Source of the DNA: Chitinophaga polysaccharea
Lineage (GTDB): Bacteria; Bacteroidota; Bacteroidia; Chitinophagales; Chitinophagaceae
Length of the DNA: 64,000 bases
Direction of reading: 5' to 3'
NCBI RefSeq assembly: GCF_007829335.1
Contig: NZ_VIWO01000002.1
Coordinates: 558,001-622,000, forward strand
The first letter of the stretch is position 1; every line of letters starts with the position of its first letter. Positions 26,056 to 33,218 of this stretch are shown here, in pieces. Made by a program: the position numbers and the translations under genes. The notes beneath the pieces were generated by a model. The model was not told the DNA's origin. It did no database searches and was given only the letters and a program-made list of their open reading frames with translations.

Positions 26056-27165
26056 TTAGGGTAATGGTGGCGGAATGGTAGCTAATACCGGCGCCAGTTC
26101 GGGCACAGTAGCTGCGGCCGACCAGGCAGCCATACCGGTTTTCCACACCAGGGTTTGGGCGTTCAGGTTGCCTGCTGCTGCCAGCTGGCGGAGCTGTTCC
26201 ATATCAAAAGGGCCGCTTTGTTTTCCTTCAACGGCTACGTAGAAGGGAGTGGCGCCCGGCAATGGCGGAGGCGTACCTGCACCAGTGTTGGCGGGTTGGT
26301 TATTGTTTTGGAAGACATTCCCTACCTGTCCCATCATGGCGGCGCCCATACCGGCGCCCAGTCCTGCTGCTGCAAGCCCGCCGCCATTGGGATTTTCTGC
26401 CGCTTTTTCCATAGCATTGGCCGCCTGGAACTGTGCATAGGCACCGAGGTTACCTACAATGCCCATGCTGCTGCGTTTGTCGAGCGCGGTTTCCACTTCC
26501 GGTGGCAGGGAAATATTTTCGATGAGGAATTTGGTTAATTCCAGGCCCAGCTCATTGAATTCGGCACCGATTTTTCCGGTGATCTGTGAAGATACTTCTT
26601 CATAGTTGGCGGCCAGGTCCAGTACGGGAATCTTTGCTTCCGCGATGGCTTCCATCCCACGGGATACCGCCAGGTTACGCAGTTGCTCGTTGATCCCTTC
26701 TACGGTGAACTCCGGGTTGGTAGCGGCCACTTCTTTCAGGAAAGCGCCGGCGTCTTTTACACGGAAAGCATAACTACCGAAAGCCCGGAGTCTTACCGGT
26801 CCGAATTCCGCATCGCGCAGCATCACCGGGTTTTTAGTACCCCATTTCTGGTTGGTAAACTGCCGCGTGCTCACGAAGAATACGTCTGCCTTAAACGGGC
26901 TATTAAAGCCATACTTCCATCCCTGTAAGGTGGTGAGTATAGGCATATTTTGTGTAGTCAGTGTGTACATACCGGGTTGGAATACGTCGGCAATTTTACC
27001 TTCATTCATAAAAACGGCCACCTGAGATTCCCGCACGGTGAGCTTCGCATTCATTTTTATTTCATTCTGGTAGCGGGGAAACTTCCACACAATGGTGTCT
27101 GTGGACGGGTCTGTCCACTCAATAATGTCAATAAATTCATTCCTGAGTTTATCAAAAATTCCCAT
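26056..27165 (-). CDS. SPFH domain protein with C-terminal GYF_2 domain (YdjI-like)
   Basis: A 369-residue protein. Residues about 20-240 are an SPFH (band 7) domain of the virion-core-protein-like class, with LTVRESQVAVFMNEGKIADVFQPGMYTL at the front and a helix ending at IENISLPPEVETALDKR. A glycine/alanine-rich linker follows, then a GYF_2 domain at about 300-365 (FYVAVEGKQSGPFDMEQLRQLA...WKTGMAAW). In Bacillus, YdjI-type SPFH proteins act with PspA and YdjG in membrane stress; a similar envelope scaffold role is inferred here. It is the first gene of the unit. Confidence 0.85.
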   Translation of the reverse strand: MGIFDKLRNEFIDIIEWTDPSTDTIVWKFPRYQNEIKMNAKLTVRESQVAVFMNEGKIADVFQPGMYTLTTQNMPILTTLQGWKYGFNSPFKADVFFVSTRQFTNQKWGTKNPVMLRDAEFGPVRLRAFGSYAFRVKDAGAFLKEVAATNPEFTVEGINEQLRNLAVSRGMEAIAEAKIPVLDLAANYEEVSSQITGKIGAEFNELGLELTKFLIENISLPPEVETALDKRSSMGIVGNLGAYAQFQAANAMEKAAENPNGGGLAAAGLGAGMGAAMMGQVGNVFQNNNQPANTGAGTPPPLPGATPFYVAVEGKQSGPFDMEQLRQLAAAGNLNAQTLVWKTGMAAWSAAATVPELAPVLATIPPPLP

Positions 27166-27236
27166 AGTAACAGGTTTTATAGTCGCTCAAATGTAGAGAA
27201 TTATTTACTCCCAACGTCCGTCCTGCCTTGTGATAA

Positions 27237-28085
27237 TTATTTCACGGTAGTTTTTAGCCATTGTTCCAGGAGTGTGGGCCAGGCATCTGCTGCAGGATTG
27301 CCGCTGCGCAGTCCGTATCCATGGCCACCTTTGGCATAAAAGTGCAATTCCACGGGCACTTTCGCATCGCGGAGGGCGCCGGCCATTACCAGGGCGCTGT
27401 TGCCGTAGAAATCATCGGCGGTAGCAAAAAGAAACATGGGAGGTGTTTGTTCATTCACGGTCAGTTCAGGCGTAAGCGTCCTGTTTGTACCCTGATCAAG
27501 ATAAGCAGGATATACCAGGATACCGAATGCCGGCCGGGCAGATAAGCTATCTGCTTTATCGATGGCCGTATAGGCATTCACGTTATAGCGGGTAGCGGCA
27601 CGGGCCGTGAGGCTACCGCCGGCAGAAAAGCCCATCATGCCTATTTTATCGGGCTGCAGGCCCCATTCAGCTGCGCGGCTGCGTACCAGGCGGATAGCCC
27701 GTTGTGCGTCCTGCAGGGCACCCGCTTGTTTTTTAGGTACCCTGTATTGTAATACAAATGCTGTATATCCCAGCTTGTTAAGCCAGGCCGCAATTTCATC
27801 GCCTTCCAGGTCAATAGCCAATATCCCGTAACCTCCACCGGGATTGATAATTACCCCGACGCCATTGCTATTGCCTGCGGGAGCCGGAAACACTTCCAAT
27901 ACAGGGTCGGTCACATCTGTCAGCCGTTTTATGTTATTGCTGCCGTCGGGCGTTACCACTGCTGCATGCTTTGCCGCAGTTTCACCGGGAACTTTTCCCG
28001 GCCATAGATGAATGGTTTGTTGCTGAGCGCTGATCGTCATGTTCAATCCTAACATCATTGTTAATAAGATACCTGTTTGTTTCAT
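27237..28085 (-). CDS. Secreted alpha/beta hydrolase (acetylxylan-esterase-like)
   Basis: A 282-residue exported hydrolase with a signal peptide ending near ISAQQ. The oxyanion stretch is GGGYGILA, the nucleophile elbow is GFSAGG, and the late acid and base lie in ATADDFYGN and GGHGYG. It belongs to the BD-FAE/ExoM-type esterase class that removes acyl groups from plant polysaccharides. It resembles the esterase at 59192-60127, so the two are paralogues. The SPFH gene upstream is separately oriented on the same strand; no shared role is evident. Confidence 0.85.
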   Translation of the reverse strand: MKQTGILLTMMLGLNMTISAQQQTIHLWPGKVPGETAAKHAAVVTPDGSNNIKRLTDVTDPVLEVFPAPAGNSNGVGVIINPGGGYGILAIDLEGDEIAAWLNKLGYTAFVLQYRVPKKQAGALQDAQRAIRLVRSRAAEWGLQPDKIGMMGFSAGGSLTARAATRYNVNAYTAIDKADSLSARPAFGILVYPAYLDQGTNRTLTPELTVNEQTPPMFLFATADDFYGNSALVMAGALRDAKVPVELHFYAKGGHGYGLRSGNPAADAWPTLLEQWLKTTVK

Positions 28086-28132
28086 AAGTGGAAATTCATG
28101 TGATGCAACAAATGTAATAAATGTAAAGGGCA

Positions 28133-28165
28133 GATAAAAGAGCAGCCTCCCAAAAGGGAGGCTGC
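28133..28165 (-). terminator. Intrinsic terminator after the lipocalin-like lipoprotein gene
   Basis: A perfect 10-bp stem GCAGCCTCCC / GGGAGGCTGC (28142-28151 and 28156-28165) with an AAAA loop, followed on the minus strand by a short T-run. Confidence 0.75.
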
Positions 28166-28240
28166 GTGGTCCAATCTAACCGACAGGATATATGCAGATC
28201 CTGAAAGGTATCATCCTTGCTTATTGAATCAGGTAGTGTA

Positions 28241-28732
28241 TTAAATAGCTTTGTAGGCCATCACAACGGTTCTTATCACATTTTCTCCATCGATCTTACC
28301 TACTGCCGTGAGGGTGAAACCCTGGTCATTTTTGACTACACTGGTATGACCTTCAAAATTATCCAGCATTTCACCGCTAAATGCGCCATCTGCGGTCATG
28401 CTCCAGTTAAAGCTGCGGGTTTGGTCTGCATCCGGGCATTTATCTCCTCCCTCATCTTCTGTACCTGTGCCATTTTCTTTCAGCACGATAAAATTATCCC
28501 GGAAGCAGGCCGGCATTACTGCTAACAGATCTGTTATAGGTCCTTGTCCTATGTCTATGCCAGGCGTTACGGTAGCGGATGCAATACTCCATTTTTTGTT
28601 GATGAGATAGGACTTGTCGATGCCGTTGGGCTGATCATCTTTCTTCCTGCATTGGGAAAAGAAGAGTGCCGCTAAGATGGCTACCGCAAATAATGTTACA
28701 TCAGCCAGGCGAGCACGCAATGATTTTTTCAT
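28241..28732 (-). CDS. Small lipoprotein, lipocalin-like
   Basis: A 163-residue protein with a lipobox (LAALFFSQC, Cys28) and a run of basic and polar residues after it (RKKDDQ). The remainder, with LINKKWSIASATVTPGID, KENGTGTEDEGG and a final string of beta strands, has the feel of Bacteroidota lipocalin-like (DUF5004-like) envelope lipoproteins; this is a pattern-level guess. It is a single gene with its own terminator. Confidence 0.7.
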   Translation of the reverse strand: MKKSLRARLADVTLFAVAILAALFFSQCRKKDDQPNGIDKSYLINKKWSIASATVTPGIDIGQGPITDLLAVMPACFRDNFIVLKENGTGTEDEGGDKCPDADQTRSFNWSMTADGAFSGEMLDNFEGHTSVVKNDQGFTLTAVGKIDGENVIRTVVMAYKAI

Positions 28733-28847
28733 GATTAAGTGTTAATAGTGAACAATAAGGGGTTAATGGGTGCAAAGCTAGTTTGCACCCCGTTGTCACT
28801 ATTCAGTAGAAGTACTTAATCTTAAAAATCAGGGAAGAGGGAAACGG

Positions 28848-29603
28848 TTACTTTATGCATTGCAGCCAAGCTTCCGCCATCAGCTGAGCACCCGCAACGC
28901 TGGGATGTACTCCATCCCCCGTCCAATAGGCGCCGGGAGCCGATTGCAGGGCCTTATCGAAAATAGCCTGGTAGGGAATAAAAATGGCCTGGTGCTTATC
29001 GGCTATTTCCTTCGCTGCGGCGCGGTATTCATCGAAAGCCGGGTACCATTTGTCATCTACGGCGCTGACACCTTTCACAGCAAAAGGCTCGCCGATGATC
29101 AGCTGTACGTCGGGCAACTGCTGCCTGGTACGATCCAGTAGTTTATTGTAATCGTCGCGATAGGTTTGAACGGTGCCTTTATAATTACCATTAAGCGTAT
29201 GCCAATAATCGTTCACTCCTACGAGGATACTGAGTACATCGGGTTTTATCGCGAAACAGTCGTTATCCCAGCGTTCCGCCAGTTGAAAGACTTTATTTCC
29301 GCTGATGCCCTTGTTGTAAATTTTCAAGTTCTTGTCGGCATTCCTGCGCAACAAGCCTGATGCTGCCATGAGGGCGTATCCACTTCCTAAGGCAGCGCTG
29401 TTGTTGGGCTCATTTTTATCCCTTTTCCGGCCGGCATCTGTGATAGAATCGCCCTGAAAAAGGATGATGCCTTCTTTTTTCAGCCCGATCTTTTTACTTT
29501 TTTCAACAGTAACGGCAGCGGTAACAATGTTGGGAATACTAATAGCAGCCAAACTTCCCAGCGAAACATTCCGGAGGAAGTTGCGGCGGTTAAATACATT
29601 CAT
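28848..29603 (-). CDS. Tat-exported SGNH/GDSL hydrolase
   Basis: A 251-residue SGNH-fold esterase. Block I is LFQGDSITDAGR (catalytic Ser in GDS), block II has the glycine in GISGNKVFQ, block III has the Asn in VGVND, and block V is DGVHPSVAGAQ with Asp and His. The N-terminus NRRNFLRNVSLGSLAAISIP is a twin-arginine signal. It resembles rhamnogalacturonan or sialate acetyl-esterases of the GDSL class, but substrate is unknown. It stands alone between two other unrelated minus-strand genes. Confidence 0.88.
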   Translation of the reverse strand: MNVFNRRNFLRNVSLGSLAAISIPNIVTAAVTVEKSKKIGLKKEGIILFQGDSITDAGRKRDKNEPNNSAALGSGYALMAASGLLRRNADKNLKIYNKGISGNKVFQLAERWDNDCFAIKPDVLSILVGVNDYWHTLNGNYKGTVQTYRDDYNKLLDRTRQQLPDVQLIIGEPFAVKGVSAVDDKWYPAFDEYRAAAKEIADKHQAIFIPYQAIFDKALQSAPGAYWTGDGVHPSVAGAQLMAEAWLQCIK

Positions 29604-29667
29604 AATAGCAGTTCATTGCGTGATTAACGTGGTTTGTGCTGTTAAGCTATAAAAAAGAATTCATATT

Positions 29668-31026
29668 TTATACGAATGCGCTGGAACCGGTAATCGCCCT
29701 TCCTACGATGAGGGAATTGATTTCCTTAGTGCCCTCGTAGGAGTAAATAGCTTCCGCATCGGCTACAAAGCGGGCCACATTGTATTCCAGGAGAATGCCA
29801 TTCCCTCCCATCACTTCCCGGGCACGGCTTACTACATCACGGGTGCGGAGGGTACAGAACACCTTCGCCAGGGAAGCATGCTCGTCCTGTAAGTGGCCTT
29901 CGTCCTGTATTTCAGAAAGGCGGTACACCATGGTTTGCATGGCGGTAAGGTTGGACAGCATTTCTACCAGGTGTCCCTGTATCAGTTGAAAAGCGGCGAT
30001 GGGTTTTCCAAACTGTTTACGGGTACGGGTATACGCCAACGCGTTCTCATAGGCGCCACGGGCGCAGCCCACTGCCTCCCAGGCCACGCCGGCACGAGTC
30101 ATTTGCAGTACTTTGGCGGTGTCTTTGAAAGAATTGGCGAGCTGGAGCCGGTCGGCCTCGGCCACCCGGCAATCTTTCAGCGTTATCAGCCCATTCTGTA
30201 CAATGCGCAGCGCCATTTTATCATGTATTTTCTCTACGCTGAAACCGGGCGTATCTTTTCTCAGCAAAAAACCTTTCACCTGGTTATCGTCTACATCACG
30301 GGCCCAGATAACGATTACGTCCGCAAAGGTGGCATTGCCGATCCATTTTTTTTGCCCGTTCAGTACCCAGGTATCTCCACTCCGTTTAGCCGTTGTTGTG
30401 AGTCCTCCGGCGGCGGCGGAACCAACTTCCGGTTCGGTTAAACCAAAAGCGCCAATGATATTCAGCTGCTGCATGGCTGGCAGCCATTCCTGTTTCTGCG
30501 CTTCAGAGCCCAGCATATAAATAGATCCCATGGCCAGTCCACTTTGTACACCGAAGAACGTAGCGATCGAGGCATCTACCCGGGCCATTTCCATGGCAAT
30601 GATACCTTCCATCAGGAAAGAGCGGTTCGGGCAGCCGTAACCATTGTAGGTAACGCCACAAATATTCAATTCCCGGAATTTGGGAATGATTTCAAAAGGG
30701 AATTCTGCTTTCAACCAGTATTCATTAACGATTGGTTGAATTTCCTTCTCCATGAATGCCCTTACTCTCAGCTGTAATGCGCGGTCTTCTTCATTCAATC
30801 TGCCGCCGAGGTCGTAAAAGTCACCGTCGATGGGCGGGAGTTCTTTCTTTTTAGCGCTGCCACCCAGCATTTTCATCAGTCCGTGCAACTGCTGATCATT
30901 CATATGCGCTACCGATTCCATTACTTTGGGCAGGTCAACTTTTTCTGATAAGCGGGCCAGCATCCCGAGGTCGATATGCTTCAGCAGCTGGTAGGCATTT
31001 TTCAGTTTAGAGAAGGTTCCGGACAT
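29668..31026 (-). CDS. Acyl-CoA dehydrogenase (glutaryl-CoA dehydrogenase-like)
   Basis: A 452-residue FAD enzyme from the ATG at 31026. The family elements are FGLTEPEVGSAAAG (FAD/substrate loop), WVLNGQKKWIGNA, TRKQFGKPIAAFQLIQ, and REVMGGNGILLEYNVARFVADAEAIYSYEGT, in which the EGT motif carries the glutamate position. The closest recognised class is the glutaryl-CoA/short-branched acyl-CoA dehydrogenases. An extra N-terminal stretch of about 60 residues precedes the core. It acts in the cytoplasm; the exact acyl chain is unknown. Confidence 0.9.
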   Translation of the reverse strand: MSGTFSKLKNAYQLLKHIDLGMLARLSEKVDLPKVMESVAHMNDQQLHGLMKMLGGSAKKKELPPIDGDFYDLGGRLNEEDRALQLRVRAFMEKEIQPIVNEYWLKAEFPFEIIPKFRELNICGVTYNGYGCPNRSFLMEGIIAMEMARVDASIATFFGVQSGLAMGSIYMLGSEAQKQEWLPAMQQLNIIGAFGLTEPEVGSAAAGGLTTTAKRSGDTWVLNGQKKWIGNATFADVIVIWARDVDDNQVKGFLLRKDTPGFSVEKIHDKMALRIVQNGLITLKDCRVAEADRLQLANSFKDTAKVLQMTRAGVAWEAVGCARGAYENALAYTRTRKQFGKPIAAFQLIQGHLVEMLSNLTAMQTMVYRLSEIQDEGHLQDEHASLAKVFCTLRTRDVVSRAREVMGGNGILLEYNVARFVADAEAIYSYEGTKEINSLIVGRAITGSSAFV

Positions 31027-31092
31027 AGTACATGGTTTTGTATAAAAATACAAAAAGCAGCAGAAAACAATTGTCTTCCACTGCCTTATTAT

Positions 31093-31305
31093 CTATGAAT
31101 CCCATGTTGTTATTCCATTACAAAGTCCTTTCGGAAGCTGTATTACTTCATCTTTTCGTTGGCCCGTATTCGTTATATCAACACTCACATGAATATCGTC
31201 CTGCGGGGCCTGTTTTTCGGGCGTTACCACCTGGTGACTGTATTCAAAGGGAGTATAGCGGTGGCCAATCCGAAAAGATGCCGCCCACGGCGATACGTCC
31301 CTCAT
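31093..31305 (-). pseudogene. Remnant of a GH3 beta-glucosidase C-terminal fibronectin-III-like domain
   Basis: A 70-codon open frame reads SFRIGHRYTPFEYS, then VSVDITNTGQR and DEVIQL, which matches the end of family GH3 beta-glucosidases (FGYGLSYTTFEYS ... VSVTVTNTGKRAGDEVVQLY). Nothing similar lies upstream or downstream on this strand, and after EVIQL the match stops, so it is a stranded fragment. The rest of the 576-bp gap between the acyl-CoA dehydrogenase and the sigma factor shows only the candidate sigma promoter. Confidence 0.55.
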
Positions 31306-31563
31306 GATAAATAGCTCCGGGTTTACCGATATGCAATGGATTGCAAATATTTAAAACACCATGCAGGAGAGGGTAATATCATATAAGGAATGGGTAAAAA
31401 AGGGCTGCATAAGCGCCTATGCAACCCTGGTTTTAAAACACAACTAAAAAAAATTTCCTACAGACATATAGGCATAGGTGTTAGCTATATAACGCAGATA
31501 GCAATAATTCCCTCTATCTCTCATTAAAAAAAAGTGAAATTAAAAATCAGGGGAGCAAATATG

Positions 31564-31591
31564 TTTGTTTTCGAAAAGATAGTTACTTTCG
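31564..31591 (+). promoter_or_regulatory. Candidate promoter of the ECF sigma factor operon
   Basis: TTTG at 31564-31567 and TACTTTCG at 31584-31591 (7 of 8 to TAnnTTTG) are 16 nt apart, slightly short of the usual 17-23. The -7 element is 38 nt before the sigma ATG. Confidence 0.4.
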
Positions 31592-31629
31592 CAGCGATCA
31601 TTCACGCATATAAAATATCTGAAGGTTAA

Positions 31630-32184
31630 ATGCTTACATCACCTTCTTACCAGGCTTACAAAGCGTTATTCGATTCACAATATAATGACTTATGTAACTA
31701 CGCATTTAGTTTTCTGAAAGATGATGCTGCAGCTGAAGATGTAGTACAGGAAACATTTATCAGGCTTTGGGAAAAACATCGTGAGCTGATAAATATACCT
31801 AATATAAAAGCATACTTATTCCGGGCTGTCCGCAATAATTCCATTTCTGTACTACGCAGGCAAACCACAGAAGAGGCGGGCAATAAAGGATTTGAGTGGA
31901 TAGTGGAGCATGCAGAAGATCCGGATGCCAGGGAGGTAGAAAATTCCAGGCCGTACTACGAACAGCTGATATACGAAGCTATTGCCAATCTTCCGCCACA
32001 ATGTAAAGAAGTATTTACTTGTTGCCGGCTCCAGGGGATGACTCATCAGCAAACAGCCACTAAGCTGGGACTTTCCGCCAAAACTGTAGAAAATTATATG
32101 GGGCGGGCGCTCAAATTACTGAGAAAATACCTGCAGCAATACGGATTACCGGTTGCCATTTTCTTTTTGTTAAAATTATTTTAA
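31630..32184 (+). CDS. ECF RNA polymerase sigma factor
   Basis: A 184-residue sigma factor of the FecI/RpoE-like ECF class. Region 2 is at about residues 17-52 (YNDLCNYAFSFLKDDAAAEDVVQETFIRLW) and region 4 at about 128-178 (LPPQCKEVFTCCRLQGMTHQQTA ... KTVENYMGRALKLL). It starts an operon with FecR, a TonB-dependent receptor and a DUF4249 lipoprotein, so it should direct transcription in response to a surface signal, probably including its own operon. Confidence 0.95.
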   Translation: MLTSPSYQAYKALFDSQYNDLCNYAFSFLKDDAAAEDVVQETFIRLWEKHRELINIPNIKAYLFRAVRNNSISVLRRQTTEEAGNKGFEWIVEHAEDPDAREVENSRPYYEQLIYEAIANLPPQCKEVFTCCRLQGMTHQQTATKLGLSAKTVENYMGRALKLLRKYLQQYGLPVAIFFLLKLF

Positions 32185-32240
32185 TCTTTATAGAGGGATC
32201 GTCACACCTGAGCGTTATTTAAGTAGAGCACACTGTAACT

Positions 32241-33218
32241 ATGGAGCATTTAGATACTTACCTACATGAACTTATAGCTAAGAAGTTATCCGGTCAATGT
32301 ACTGAGGCAGAATCAGCAACTTTACAGGAATGGCTGGATAAATCGCCTGAAAACAGGGCAGAATATGAAGTTCTCTCCAAAATCTGGGGCGACAGCCCAT
32401 CTGCGGCCGTACACTCCCGTCAATACAATACTGCAGCTGCCTGGGAAAAGACCACCCGGGTTATTCAATTCAATACATCCAAAGTAAAATACCTGTATAC
32501 TAAATATGCTGCTGCGGCTGCTATTTTAATCTTGCTCACAGTTGGGGCCTGGTGGCTGGAAAGCCGGTCTGGCTTGAAAAAACATGAGCTGGCCGCCAAC
32601 GACGGCAGGATAAGAAGCCTGGAATTACCTGATAAATCTACGGTTACCCTCCGCCAGGGCGCCCGCATCCGTTATATTAATGGTTATCATAATGATCAGC
32701 GGATTGTGGAACTCGAAGGAGAAGCTTTCTTTGAAATAGCCAGCGATCCCTCCCACCCCTTCCTGGTAAAAACGCCCAACCAATCGGTTGTGGAAGTACT
32801 GGGCACCTCCTTTACCGTACAAACCGGGAAGGACAGCACAACAGTGGTGGTAGCATCCGGTAGTGTAAGGCTGGGTGTGGACGGCGATACTGCGTCCCTG
32901 GTGCTGGCCAGCGGCCAAAAAGGGACCTGGGGAAATGGACAATTATATGCCCGCAACAACAACAATCCCAACTTTATTGCCTGGAAAACGGGGATTTTGC
33001 AATTTAATGATCAGTCACTTCTTGAAATATTGCCACAATTAGCCGATTTTTACGCAAAAGATATCAGGATTGATGAAAAGTACAGGGAAACGGCCGCACA
33101 GCAAAAAGCTACGATAACGTTCCAGCATCAGTCCTGTGATGATGTTTTGCATGAATTACAACTATTGCTTGGGTTTAAATACCAACAGGAAGGCGACACT
33201 ATCGTCATTAGCCAGTAG
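32241..33218 (+). CDS. FecR family anti-sigma factor
   Basis: A 325-residue FecR-type transmembrane regulator. A cytoplasmic sigma-binding segment occupies residues 1-85, a membrane helix about 86-105 (YAAAAAILILLTVGAWWL), and a periplasmic FecR domain about 115-230 (ELPDKSTVTLRQGARI, GEAFFEIA). It is 56 bp after the sigma gene. The final 24 codons overlap the start of the TonB receptor gene in another frame, which is unusual. By family knowledge it keeps the sigma factor inactive until the receptor signals. Confidence 0.93.
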   Translation: MEHLDTYLHELIAKKLSGQCTEAESATLQEWLDKSPENRAEYEVLSKIWGDSPSAAVHSRQYNTAAAWEKTTRVIQFNTSKVKYLYTKYAAAAAILILLTVGAWWLESRSGLKKHELAANDGRIRSLELPDKSTVTLRQGARIRYINGYHNDQRIVELEGEAFFEIASDPSHPFLVKTPNQSVVEVLGTSFTVQTGKDSTTVVVASGSVRLGVDGDTASLVLASGQKGTWGNGQLYARNNNNPNFIAWKTGILQFNDQSLLEILPQLADFYAKDIRIDEKYRETAAQQKATITFQHQSCDDVLHELQLLLGFKYQQEGDTIVISQ

